Positions 6,927 to 14,950 of a stretch of DNA of 64,000 nt are shown in pieces. The position numbers and the translations under genes were made by a program. The notes below the pieces were generated by a model. That model did no database searches. It saw only the letters and a program-made list of their open reading frames with translations, and had not been told where the DNA came from. Numbering within the stretch: position 1 is the first letter of the stretch; every line of letters starts with the position of its first letter. The DNA is from Salinisphaera shabanensis E1L3A (GTDB taxonomy: Bacteria > Pseudomonadota > Gammaproteobacteria > Nevskiales > Salinisphaeraceae), in NCBI RefSeq assembly GCF_000215955.2, contig NZ_AFNV02000008.1, positions 1-64,000 of the forward strand. Reading direction: 5' to 3'.

Positions 6927-9914
6927 TCAGCTTGTTGCCCGCCGCTTGAGCTGGCGGGCGAGCAGTACCGCCACGTGTTCGGCCTCGCGCGCGGCGCCAT
7001 CGCGGATCTGATGCCGGCAGCTGGTGCCGTCGGCCACCAGATGCACATCGTTGCCGGCTTCGCGGACGGCCGGCAGCACGCCCAGTTCGCCGATCGCCAT
7101 CGAGGTATCGTAGTTCTCGGCCTGGTAGCCGAACGCACCGGCCATGTCGCAGCAGGTCGAGGCGATGGTTTCGATCTGCGCATCGGGGATGCGCTTGAGC
7201 AGCCGCTCGACATGGGATACGGCATTGAACGCTTTCTGATGGCAGTGCCCGTGCAGCAGCACGCGCTCGCCGCCCAGACTTTCCAGTTCGAGCGTGGCGC
7301 GCTCGGCGGCGCATTCGCGTTCCAGGAATTCCTCGAACAGCAAGGCGTTGTCGGCCAGGCGGGCGGCATCCGGCCCGGGTAGCAGCGAGTGGAATTCGTC
7401 GCGCAGTGTCAGCAGGCACGAGGGTTCCAGGCCGACCACCGGCACGCCGCGTTCGACATACGGCATGAGCGCGGCCATCGTGCGTTCGGCTTCGGCGCGC
7501 GCGTTGTCGGTATCGCCGGTCGAGAGATAGGTGCGGCCGCAGCACAGCGGTCGGCCGCCGTTCTCGGGCTGGGCCATATGCACGCGATAGCCGGCAGCGA
7601 CCAGTACCTCGATCGCCGCGCGCAGATTGTCCGATTCCTGCCAGCGGTTGAAAGTGTCGGCGAAGAGTACGACCTCGCCGGCGGTGGCGTCGCCGACCGA
7701 ATTCGTATCGCGAAACGGGCGAGCATGCCAGACCGGCAACGGGCGGCGTGCCGACATACCCATGATCTTTTCGCTGAGCTTGGCCAGCCCCGGAATACGA
7801 TCGCGCAGATTCAGCAGCCAGCCGAGCCAGGCGATCTTGGGTGCATAGCGTGGCAGGTGGGCGATGAGTTTGTCGCGCAGGCTACGGCCGTGGCGGGCGT
7901 GATAGTGGTGAAGGAATTCCACCTTCATCTTGGCCATGTCGACGCCGGTCGGGCATTCGCGCTTGCAGCCCTTGCAGCTCACGCATTTGGATAGCGTGTC
8001 GTACATCTCGTGCGAGGTCAGCGCGTCGTCGCCGAGTTGGCCGGACAGGGCCAGACGCAGCGAGTTGGCGCGCCCGCGGGTCACGTCGCGTTCGTTCTTG
8101 GTCGCACGATAGGACGGGCACATCACCGCAGCGTCGAACTTGCGGCACGCCCCGTTGTTGTTGCACATCTCCACCGCCGAGGCGAAGCTGCCGTGCGCCG
8201 ACCAGTCGAGCGCGGTCTTGATCGGAATGGTCTTGTAGTCGGGATTGAAGCGCATGAGTCGGGTGTCGTCCATGCGCAGCGGGTGCACGATCTTGTGCGG
8301 ATTGAACAGCCCGGTCGGATCGAAAGTCTGCTTGACTTCTTCAAAGGCCGTGATCAGGCGCTTGCCGTACATCGACTCGTGGAATTCGGAACGGGAGATA
8401 CCGTCGCCGTGCTCGCCCGAATGCGAGCCCTTGTACTCGCGCACCATAGCGAAGGCTTCTTCGGCGATCGCGCGCATCTTCGGCGCGCCTTCCGGGTCCT
8501 TGAGGTTGATGATCGGGCGCACGTGCAGGCAGCCCTCGGAGGCATGGGCGTACCAGGTGCCTTCGGTGCCGTGCTTGTGAAAAACCTCGGTCAGCCGCTC
8601 GGTATAGTCCGGCAGATCGGCGAGCGGTACCGCACAGTCCTCGATGAAGGACACCGGCTTACCGTCGCCCTTCATCGACATCATGATGTTGAGCCCGGCC
8701 TTGCGCACGCCCCAGATCTCGGTTTGCTGAGCCGGCGTAAGCGCTTCGACCACGCCGTCGGGATAGCCCAGGTCGCCCATCAGTTCGACCAGCTTCGCGA
8801 GATGCGCCTTCTGTTCGTCAAAGTTCTCGCCAGAAAATTCCACCAGGAGCACGGCTTCGGGGCGGCCACGGATATAACGCTCCATGACCGGGCGGAAGAT
8901 ATCGATTTCGCGCCCGAGCTCGATGAGCGTGGCGTCGACCAGTTCCACTGCGGCCGGATGGAGCGCCACGATCGGCGCCGCGGCTTCCATGGCGGCCCGG
9001 AAAGTCGGGAAATGACATACGCCCAGCACCTTGTGCTTGACCGTGGGCTGCAGGTCGATCTCGATCTGCTGGAAAAAGCCGAGCGTGCCCTCGGAGCCCA
9101 CCAACAGCCGGGCCAGATTGGGCGCGCGATCCGGCCGGTTCGGGGCCAGCTCGTTGAGGTTGTAGCCGCCCACGCGGCGATTCACCTCGGGAAAATACTT
9201 CGCCAGCTCGTCGGCCTCGCGTGCGTAGAGCGCGCTCATCCTCTCGGCGAGCGCGCGGTAGGCGGGCTCGGCCTTGGCCATGGCCTCGGCGTCGTCGATA
9301 CGCCCGAAGTGGTAGGCGCTGCCGTCGGCCAGCACCGCATCCAGCGCGCGCGTGTTGTGAACCATGTTGCCGTAGCGCAGGCTGCGCGTGCCGCAACTGT
9401 TGTTGCCCGCCATGCCGCCGAGCGTGGCGCGGGCGCTGGTGGACACATCCACCGGATACATCAGCCCGTGCGGGGCGAGTTTGGCGTTGAGCGCATCGAG
9501 GGTGATGCCCGGCTCGACCGTGGCGATGCGGTTTTCGACGTCGAGCGAGACCAGCGAATCCAGATACTTGCTGGTGTCGAGAACAAGCGCTTCATTGACG
9601 GTCTGGCCGTTCTGCGACGTGCCGCCGCCGCGGGGCAGCACCGGCACGCCTTCGCCACGCGCGATCCCCAGGGCACCGACGATGTCGGCCTGGGTGCGCG
9701 GCACGACCACGCCGAAGGGGCGCATCTGGTATATCGACGCATCGGTGCTGTAGCGCCCGCGCGAGAAATCGTCGAACAGCACCTCCGCCTGCAGTTCGTT
9801 GCGCAGGCGTCGTTCCAGCGGCGATTGCCGGTTGGGCTGCGATATGCGTGCGTTCCCGCGCTTGCGGACTGGAGTATCGGCGGCGTGTTCGCGCGCCAGT
9901 GTCTGTTCGGCCAT
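6927..9914 (-). CDS. ydiJ: YdiJ-type FAD/4Fe-4S D-2-hydroxyacid dehydrogenase (GlcD-GlcF fusion)
   Basis: Single-chain respiratory dehydrogenase of 995 aa, likely oxidising a D-2-hydroxy acid such as D-2-hydroxyglutarate or D-lactate and passing electrons to the quinone pool. The N-terminal half is a GlcD-like FAD domain (VPRTQADIVGALGIARGEGVPVLPRGG at about 72-98 split by the flavin-binding loop). A FAD-oxidase C-terminal domain follows, with SEGTLGFFQQ and HASEGCLHVRP. A ferredoxin-type motif CVSCKGCKRECPTG lies near residue 645. Two CCG domains end the protein, with LCCGRTYLSTGDTDNA near 795 and TCCDMAGAFGYQ near 930. Length and order match YdiJ. A palindrome upstream (9948-9965) may be its operator. 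Confidence 0.9.
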   Translation of the reverse strand: MAEQTLAREHAADTPVRKRGNARISQPNRQSPLERRLRNELQAEVLFDDFSRGRYSTDASIYQMRPFGVVVPRTQADIVGALGIARGEGVPVLPRGGGTSQNGQTVNEALVLDTSKYLDSLVSLDVENRIATVEPGITLDALNAKLAPHGLMYPVDVSTSARATLGGMAGNNSCGTRSLRYGNMVHNTRALDAVLADGSAYHFGRIDDAEAMAKAEPAYRALAERMSALYAREADELAKYFPEVNRRVGGYNLNELAPNRPDRAPNLARLLVGSEGTLGFFQQIEIDLQPTVKHKVLGVCHFPTFRAAMEAAAPIVALHPAAVELVDATLIELGREIDIFRPVMERYIRGRPEAVLLVEFSGENFDEQKAHLAKLVELMGDLGYPDGVVEALTPAQQTEIWGVRKAGLNIMMSMKGDGKPVSFIEDCAVPLADLPDYTERLTEVFHKHGTEGTWYAHASEGCLHVRPIINLKDPEGAPKMRAIAEEAFAMVREYKGSHSGEHGDGISRSEFHESMYGKRLITAFEEVKQTFDPTGLFNPHKIVHPLRMDDTRLMRFNPDYKTIPIKTALDWSAHGSFASAVEMCNNNGACRKFDAAVMCPSYRATKNERDVTRGRANSLRLALSGQLGDDALTSHEMYDTLSKCVSCKGCKRECPTGVDMAKMKVEFLHHYHARHGRSLRDKLIAHLPRYAPKIAWLGWLLNLRDRIPGLAKLSEKIMGMSARRPLPVWHARPFRDTNSVGDATAGEVVLFADTFNRWQESDNLRAAIEVLVAAGYRVHMAQPENGGRPLCCGRTYLSTGDTDNARAEAERTMAALMPYVERGVPVVGLEPSCLLTLRDEFHSLLPGPDAARLADNALLFEEFLERECAAERATLELESLGGERVLLHGHCHQKAFNAVSHVERLLKRIPDAQIETIASTCCDMAGAFGYQAENYDTSMAIGELGVLPAVREAGNDVHLVADGTSCRHQIRDGAAREAEHVAVLLARQLKRRATS

Positions 9915-9947
9915 TGTCGCTCTCGTTATGCTGCACTCCTCATTTTG

Positions 9948-9965
9948 AATTATGCATTCATAATT
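9948..9965. promoter_or_regulatory. Candidate GntR-type operator upstream of the FAD dehydrogenase
   Basis: AATTATG-CATT-CATAATT, an inverted repeat with 7-base arms, located 34-51 bases before the dehydrogenase start. The AT-rich patch stands out in GC-rich surroundings and would overlap the promoter. The nearby FCD-type GntR gene is the obvious candidate partner, but this is inference from position and symmetry only. Confidence 0.5.
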
Positions 9966-10063
9966 ACGTTGAGCTCAATTCGATTTATGGCGTAGCCACT
10001 GGAATGCTTGGTCGAGGTAAGTCCGTGCGTGGGCGCGCTTTTGTCGCCTGAACGCGCACACGT

Positions 10064-10125
10064 TGCGGCAATTCGTTGCCGCACAATGGATTTGCGTTAA
10101 ACGCACGGCCGCTTAATGCGGCCGT
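10064..10125 (-). terminator. Two tandem hairpins downstream of the SDR gene
   Basis: Two perfect stem-loops in a row. ACGGCCGC/GCGGCCGT with loop TTAAT lies at 10105-10125. TGCGGCAA/TTGCCGCA with a TTCG loop lies at 10064-10083. They begin 16 bases after the stop of the minus-strand SDR gene. Neither has a clean T tract, so termination efficiency is uncertain, but position and stability fit transcript ends. Confidence 0.5.
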
Positions 10126-10141
10126 CGCGGGCGGTGCCCTG

Positions 10142-10948
10142 TCAGGACTTGGGCAGCGCGAAACGCATGACGCGATCGATCATCCACGGCGTGAGCGAGC
10201 CGGGAGACAGTCGCGACAGCCGCATGAGCATGCGATAAGACAGGCCGGGCACGACCTGCGAGTGTTTGCCAAGCCCTTTGAGTGCGGCCTTGACCACGTC
10301 TTCGGCGCTCATGATCGTGGCCCGCATGGGCGCGGGCCAGTTGCTCGGGTCGACGTTGACATGTTCGAAGAACTCACTCTGCGTTAGACCGGGGCACAGC
10401 GATACGACATCGACGCCGTCGCGTGCCAGTTCTTCATGCAGACCTTCGCCGAGAAAGCGGTTCCAGGCCTTGGTGGCGCTGTAGTTGGCGAACATCGGGG
10501 TGGGTACGATGCCGGCCACCGAGGCAAGCATGATGATGCCGCCACGCCGGTCGTCGCGCATACGCCGTCCGAAATGATGGGCAAGTACCAACGGCGCACG
10601 GCAGTTGAGCGCCAGCATCTGTAGTTCGTCGTCTAGATCGTGATCCAGAAATTCGCCGGTCATGCCGGAACCGGCATTGTTGACCAGCAGCCCGACATGG
10701 CGGGTACCCAGTGCCTCGGTGATCGTGCTCAGGAAATCGTCGCTACAGAGATCGGCGCCAATGGCCAGGCTGCGCACGCCGTATTCTGATTCGAGTTCTT
10801 CGCCGAGTGCTTCCAGGCGCTCGCGTCGCCGGGCGACCAGAGCCACGTTCAAACCCTTGGCGGCGATCTGGCGTGCGAATTCCGCACCGATGCCGGCCGA
10901 TGCGCCGGTAATCAGAGCCCAGGGGCCGTATTTGTCGACAAAAGCCAT
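10142..10948 (-). CDS. Short-chain dehydrogenase/reductase (SDR family)
   Basis: NAD(P)-dependent oxidoreductase of 268 aa; substrate unknown. ATG at 10948 has AGGAG six bases upstream; a TTG two codons earlier is less likely. Cofactor motif ALITGASAGIGAEF is near residues 10-23, with NNAG near 88 and the catalytic Tyr-Lys in YSATK near 155. It resembles the DltE-like classical SDRs that act on lipid or keto substrates. It stands alone between hairpins downstream and the tspO operon upstream. Confidence 0.88.
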   Translation of the reverse strand: MAFVDKYGPWALITGASAGIGAEFARQIAAKGLNVALVARRRERLEALGEELESEYGVRSLAIGADLCSDDFLSTITEALGTRHVGLLVNNAGSGMTGEFLDHDLDDELQMLALNCRAPLVLAHHFGRRMRDDRRGGIIMLASVAGIVPTPMFANYSATKAWNRFLGEGLHEELARDGVDVVSLCPGLTQSEFFEHVNVDPSNWPAPMRATIMSAEDVVKAALKGLGKHSQVVPGLSYRMLMRLSRLSPGSLTPWMIDRVMRFALPKS

Positions 10949-11004
10949 GAACAACTCCTAGGTCGGTGAAAAGAACGACGCCAATAGGCGGTTTACAAGC
11001 TGTT

Positions 11005-11466
11005 TCAGTTCAAGAACAACAGTCCGGCGTTGAGATAGACGGCATAGCTGACCCAAGCCAGATAGGGCACGAGCAGCATGCCGGCGAGCCGGTCAATACG
11101 CCAGAATGCGGCGAGCGTGGCGGCGAGTACCAGCCACAGGGCGACGATCACTATCAGCGCCCAGACCAGCGCATGGGCACCGAATGCCACCGGCATCCAG
11201 AGTGCGTTGAGCAACAGCTGTGCCACGAACAGCGCCAGCGCACGGCCGATGCCGGCGGCGCGCCAGACCCGCCAGGCGGCGACGGCCATGGCGATATAGA
11301 GCAGCGTCCAGGCGATCGGGAAGGCGATATCGGGTGGCGTGCCGGCAGGCTGGTTGAGCTGTTCGTACCAGAGGCCGGGCGGAAAAACGGCGCCGGTCAG
11401 CGATACGAGAGCGACGGCGACGCCGCAAACCAGCGCGGCGCGTGTGGCATTGAACGACTCACGCAT
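11005..11466 (-). CDS. tspO: TspO/MBR family protein (tryptophan-rich sensory protein)
   Basis: Five-helix membrane protein of 153 aa that binds porphyrins and is linked to tetrapyrrole or redox signalling. The start at 11466 (MRESFNATRAA) overlaps the end of the preceding 93-aa membrane gene by 8 bases. Family motifs are present: LWYEQLNQPAGTPPDIAFPIAWTLLY split over residues 32-58, WRVWRAAG near 65, LNALWMPVAFG near 88 and PYLAWVSYAVYLNAG at the C-terminus. It is co-transcribed with a CbiX-type chelatase gene, which supports a tetrapyrrole role. An FNR/ANR-like box lies upstream of the operon. Confidence 0.92.
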   Translation of the reverse strand: MRESFNATRAALVCGVAVALVSLTGAVFPPGLWYEQLNQPAGTPPDIAFPIAWTLLYIAMAVAAWRVWRAAGIGRALALFVAQLLLNALWMPVAFGAHALVWALIVIVALWLVLAATLAAFWRIDRLAGMLLVPYLAWVSYAVYLNAGLLFLN

Positions 11467-11740
11467 GAAAGACACCCCGTCGCGTGGGTACCCACCAGGT
11501 AAAGCCGAATATGAACGTCGCCATGATGGTGGTACCCCAGCCGACCTTGCGGCCCTGTACCGCAATGAAGGCCAGTGGGAATTCGAGGATATGAATCAGC
11601 AGTACGATGGCCCACAGCTGGGTAACCGGGTGGGCAAAGCCTGCGGCGACGTAGCAATACACGCCAAAGCCGTGCAGAACCAGCAGCAGCAGATTGAGCA
11701 ACAACCAGAAACGACGGTTATCGGCGATACGATCCATCAT
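11459..11740 (-). CDS. Small membrane protein of unknown function (93 aa) between cbiX and tspO
   Basis: I do not recognise the family. The 93-residue protein has three predicted membrane segments (LLLNLLLLVLHGFGVYCYVA, LWAIVLLIHILEFPLAFIAV, TTIMATFIFGFTWWVP) and a short basic end. The start codon directly abuts the cbiX stop (TAGATG) and its end overlaps the tspO start by 8 bases, so all three genes are probably translated as one unit. The His-Ile-Leu-Glu-Phe-Pro patch inside the second helix and the Trp-Trp pair could bind a ligand such as a porphyrin, but that is only a guess from context. Confidence 0.75.
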   Translation of the reverse strand: MMDRIADNRRFWLLLNLLLLVLHGFGVYCYVAAGFAHPVTQLWAIVLLIHILEFPLAFIAVQGRKVGWGTTIMATFIFGFTWWVPTRRGVFHA

Positions 11741-12124
11741 CTAGACGCTGGTGGCCGCGCTATCGGCCAGCATGGTGAGCAACAGCCGCGGCATGGTTTC
11801 CGACGTACCCAGATAGGGCGCGATCTCGATATGCACATCCGGATGCTTGCTTTGGGTCGTGGACACTTCTTCGGGAATATCCTCGATCACGTGACGGCCG
11901 GCGGCCAGAAAATAAGGCAGCACCGTGATATGCGCGGCGCCGTCGGCGATCAGACGTTCCAGCCCATCCGGAATGGACGGTTCCGCCAGTTCCAGAAACG
12001 CGCACTCGATCGCCGCGAAGCGTTCGTTGGATTCCGCGCGCACGCGTTCGGTAAGCGCGCGTACTTCATCATTGGAGGCCTGACGGCGACTGCCGTGTGC
12101 CACGACCAGCAAGGATTTCTTCAT
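11741..12124 (-). CDS. CbiX/sirohydrochlorin chelatase family protein
   Basis: Short (127 aa) class II chelatase of the CbiX type, which inserts cobalt, iron or nickel into sirohydrochlorin or a related tetrapyrrole. The N-terminal metal-binding motif VVAHGSRR (His near residue 10) and LPYFLAAGRHVIEDIP near 89-104 with its second His are both present. It is the half-length form that works as a homodimer. First gene of a tight three-gene operon with a membrane protein and tspO, divergent from sufT. Confidence 0.88.
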   Translation of the reverse strand: MKKSLLVVAHGSRRQASNDEVRALTERVRAESNERFAAIECAFLELAEPSIPDGLERLIADGAAHITVLPYFLAAGRHVIEDIPEEVSTTQSKHPDVHIEIAPYLGTSETMPRLLLTMLADSAATSV

Positions 12125-12195
12125 AAGCGCAATCGTATCAGAGCAAACCGCGCTACAGGCTTTCGGACAGGTACCAATGCGGTTGGTAGACTATG

Positions 12196-12209
12196 TTGAT
12201 ATACATCAA
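12196..12209. promoter_or_regulatory. FNR/ANR/DNR-type box between cbiX operon and sufT
   Basis: TTGATATACATCAA matches the FNR-family consensus TTGAT-N4-ATCAA exactly. It is 72 bases before the cbiX start (minus strand), a suitable place to activate that operon. It is only 16 bases before the sufT start on the plus strand, where binding would block transcription. The predicted effect is oxygen-dependent switching of the two divergent units. Confidence 0.65.
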
Positions 12210-12224
12210 CGCAGGTATCGTGCC

Positions 12225-12776
12225 ATGCAGATGCCCTCCAATGAACCTGTAACCTTCCAGCGCGACTGCGAGGCGGTGCTGATTCCCGCCGGCGATACGG
12301 TCGAAATCCCGGTGGGCACACACGGCAATATCACGCAGGCGCTCGGCGGCTCGTTTACGGTCTATATTGCCGGTAACCTGATTCGTATTGCCGGTGAAAA
12401 CGCCGACGCCATCGGCCAGGAGCCCCCGGAACCGTTGCGCCTGCCTGAAGGTGCCGGCAACGATGATGTCGAAGCCATGGTCTGGGAACAGATGCGCACC
12501 GTGTTCGACCCCGAGATCCCGATCAATCTGGTCGACCTCGGCCTGGTCTATCAGTGTGATTTCGACCACAGCGACCCGCAGGCGCGGATCGTGGATATCG
12601 ACATGACGCTGACCGCGCCCGGCTGCGGCATGGGCGATATCCTTGTCGACGACGTGCGCAACAAGGTGAAGATGGTGCCCACCATTGCCCAGGTGCGTGT
12701 CGAACTCGTATTCGATCCGCCGTGGACCATGGAAATGATGAGCGACGCGGCCAAGCTCCAGGTTGGCATGCTCTAA
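12225..12776 (+). CDS. sufT: Putative Fe-S cluster assembly protein SufT
   Basis: MIP18-family (DUF59) protein of 183 aa that assists Fe-S cluster maturation. The DUF59 core covers about residues 80-175, with FDPEIPINLVDLGLVY and the signature LTAPGCGMGD whose Cys is thought to act in Fe or cluster transfer. The N-terminal 70 residues (GDTVEIPVGTHGNITQALGGSFTV) are the extension typical of stand-alone SufT. The start could be ATG 12225 or 12231; neither has a strong ribosome binding site. An FNR-type box immediately upstream suggests control by oxygen. Confidence 0.9.
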   Translation: MQMPSNEPVTFQRDCEAVLIPAGDTVEIPVGTHGNITQALGGSFTVYIAGNLIRIAGENADAIGQEPPEPLRLPEGAGNDDVEAMVWEQMRTVFDPEIPINLVDLGLVYQCDFDHSDPQARIVDIDMTLTAPGCGMGDILVDDVRNKVKMVPTIAQVRVELVFDPPWTMEMMSDAAKLQVGML

Positions 12777-12871
12777 CAAGCGCGCCCATGCGCGGGTCCT
12801 GGCCGTGGTTGCCTGAGGGCGCCGGCAAACGTAGGCTTCGCTGCATCATGCATTGGTAAAAGGCAGCGAGG

Positions 12872-14032
12872 GTGGCGTATACCATTGGCAGCGGCGATAG
12901 TGCCGATCGCCGCCTGTTGGGTTTGAGCTGGTCGCACTTTCTCAACGACGGTGCGGCGACTTTTCTACCCGGCATTCTGCCTGCATTGCTGATTCAGATG
13001 CAGCTGTCCGTGAGTCTGGCGGGCACCATCATGGCGGCCTTGCTGGTTGGTCAGGGATTGCAGCCTCTGGTCGGACTGCTTGGCGATCGATTCGGTGGGC
13101 GCACCTTCGTTGTGCTCGGCCTGTTGGGTTCGTCTGCCGGCGGCGCGATGATCGGTTTCGTCGAGACGCCGAGCGCCTTGATCGGCGTGCTCGTGCTCAT
13201 CGGCATTTCCAACTCGCTGTTTCATCCGCAAGCGCTTGCCGGTGTGCGCCTACTCGCGCACGAGCGCCAAGGCAGCGCGATGTCATTTTTTCTGGTGGGC
13301 GGCGAAATCGGACGGGGCGTTTGGCCCGCACTGGCCAGCCTGGTAGTGGTTCATATCGGCATGGGCTACCTCTGGCTGCTATCGATACCCGCGCTATTCA
13401 CCCTGCCTTTGCTGTGGCACTGGGCGCCGAGTCTGGCGCGGCGCCAGGCCGACACCACGCCGATCGCCTGGCGTGCACACGCCGGCCCGCTCACCGGGCT
13501 GGTGCTGTTCTGTGCGCTGCGCGCGCTGATCATCTTCACCGTCATCACGTTCGTGCCGGTGCTGTGGTCCCAGGCGGGCGGCGGCCTCACGGCGGGTGCG
13601 AGTTTCATTACCGTGCTCATGGTCGTGGGCGTGATCGGTAATCTCGGCGGCGGCCGCCTGGCCGATTCCAAGCCGACGCGCCCGATCCTCGTCGCCGCCA
13701 TGCTCATATCGAGCGCGTTGCTTGTCGCGTTTGTCCTGCTCGACGGCGTTTGGCTGTGGCTGGTATTGGCGGCGCTGGGTGTTGCGCTGTTTTCGACCCT
13801 GCCGCTGACCATCCTAATCGCCCAGGATATATTGCCGGAGAATCGCTCTTTCGGTTCGGGCTTGGCCCTGGGGTTGGCGAACGCGATCGGTGCGCTTGCG
13901 GTCATCGCGCTGGGCCCGGTCGCGGCGCACTGCGGCGCCGCGGCGCCGCTAGAGGTGGCCGCCGTCTGTGGCGTGATCGCTGGTTTGCTCGCGCTTTGGT
14001 TGCCGCAACACAAGACGTCGGCAGCTATCTGA
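12872..14032 (+). CDS. Major facilitator superfamily transporter (fosmidomycin-resistance-like)
   Basis: Twelve-helix MFS protein of 386 aa with GTG start at 12872. The N-terminus (LLGLSWSHFLNDGAATFLPGILPALL) and LVGQGLQPLVGLLGDRFGGR near 65 match the Fsr group of drug exporters. The second half has GVIGNLGGGRLADS near 253, the repeat of the same loop. Substrate is not predictable. It converges with a small DUF3096 gene whose stop lies 23 bases away. Confidence 0.87.
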   Translation: MAYTIGSGDSADRRLLGLSWSHFLNDGAATFLPGILPALLIQMQLSVSLAGTIMAALLVGQGLQPLVGLLGDRFGGRTFVVLGLLGSSAGGAMIGFVETPSALIGVLVLIGISNSLFHPQALAGVRLLAHERQGSAMSFFLVGGEIGRGVWPALASLVVVHIGMGYLWLLSIPALFTLPLLWHWAPSLARRQADTTPIAWRAHAGPLTGLVLFCALRALIIFTVITFVPVLWSQAGGGLTAGASFITVLMVVGVIGNLGGGRLADSKPTRPILVAAMLISSALLVAFVLLDGVWLWLVLAALGVALFSTLPLTILIAQDILPENRSFGSGLALGLANAIGALAVIALGPVAAHCGAAAPLEVAAVCGVIAGLLALWLPQHKTSAAI

Positions 14033-14055
14033 AAACGCGGGCGGCCCCGGATTGG

Positions 14056-14202
14056 CTAGAAGTGCACCAGCCCGAGTACGCCGATCAGGATCAGATAGCC
14101 GGCCACGATGTAGTTGAGCAGCCGCGGCACGACGAGAATGGCGACGCCGGCAGCCAGCGAGATGATCGGCACAAGACTGGCGTCGGAAATAGTGATGGTC
14201 AT
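14056..14202 (-). CDS. DUF3096-type small membrane protein (48 aa)
   Basis: Very short gene reading MTITISDASLVPIISLAAGV and then a second hydrophobic stretch with PRLLNYIVAGYLILIGVLGL before the stop. The pattern of two helices with a central VPRLLNYIVA motif is that of the DUF3096 family found in many proteobacteria; function unknown. ATG at 14200-14202 has no obvious Shine-Dalgarno. The reading frame is supported by family resemblance rather than by length. Confidence 0.75.
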   Translation of the reverse strand: MTITISDASLVPIISLAAGVAILVVPRLLNYIVAGYLILIGVLGLVHF

Positions 14203-14260
14203 CGAATAGATGCGGTGATGAGTTTGTCGTGAGAATGCGGCAAGCTGCAGCCGAGCGCAA

Positions 14261-14950
14261 TCACGCGCCCGAGGCGCTTCGGCCGGTCAGCCGATCGAGC
14301 TCGCGATGTTGAAGCGCAACCGCCTCGCGGGTCGCGCTTTCCAGGTCGCGGGTGCTGCGCATGGCCGAAAAACCTTCTGCGAGCAGGGCGTAGGTATGAC
14401 CCATACCCAGCGCTTTCGCCGGCGAGCCGGCCAGCTTGAACGCCCAGTATGCCGCCCGATTGTCGGCAAAGCCGCCCAGCAGATCGACCAGCTCGCGTAC
14501 CCAGCTGATCTGTTGTTCGCGGATATCGAACTGGCCGACGTCGCGAAAGGCACGAACGTAGCGCGTGGGCGTGATCGGCGCCTGCGGCGCCCGCGCGTCG
14601 AGTGCATCCGCGAGTTCGGCGTCGAGCGTGTCGGCGGTATGCTGTAGCCGAACGGCGATCACAAGCGGGCGGTCATCCTCGATGATACGGCCGATACGCG
14701 AGGCGATCTTGGCCGGGTCGGCGGTGAGTTCCGACCAGTCGGCTTCGAGATAGAAGCTGCGCGTGAGAAAGTGCAGCAGTTGCTCGCCGTTGTAGCGTTG
14801 CGCCAACCCCTTGTGCAGTTCGGCCGTGCAGGTCGATTGCCATTCGCGCACTGCCTGCAGGCGCGCATCGAAGGCTGGCGTACTGCGGCGCGCCAGTACA
14901 TTCTGTGCCTCGCGCAGTTCGACGAGGGCGTCTTCCAGGCCCGAACTCAC
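14261..14950 (-). CDS. FFLEELY-motif family protein (hypothetical)
   Basis: Soluble helical protein of 229 aa. It shows the layout of the so-called FFLEELY-motif proteins: HFLTRSFYLEADW near residues 60-72 and the QISWVRELVDLL segment near 150. No catalytic residues can be identified and no function is known for the family. Its ATG overlaps the stop of the upstream strictosidine-synthase-like gene (ATGA, 14947-14950), so the two are co-translated. Confidence 0.7.
   Translation of the reverse strand: MSSGLEDALVELREAQNVLARRSTPAFDARLQAVREWQSTCTAELHKGLAQRYNGEQLLHFLTRSFYLEADWSELTADPAKIASRIGRIIEDDRPLVIAVRLQHTADTLDAELADALDARAPQAPITPTRYVRAFRDVGQFDIREQQISWVRELVDLLGGFADNRAAYWAFKLAGSPAKALGMGHTYALLAEGFSAMRSTRDLESATREAVALQHRELDRLTGRSASGA

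Noticed and set aside
8010-9995. Long open frame (661 codons) on the plus strand across the FAD dehydrogenase
   Set aside because: Antisense to a clear dehydrogenase gene with full domain motifs; the translation has no family features and reflects high GC codon use.
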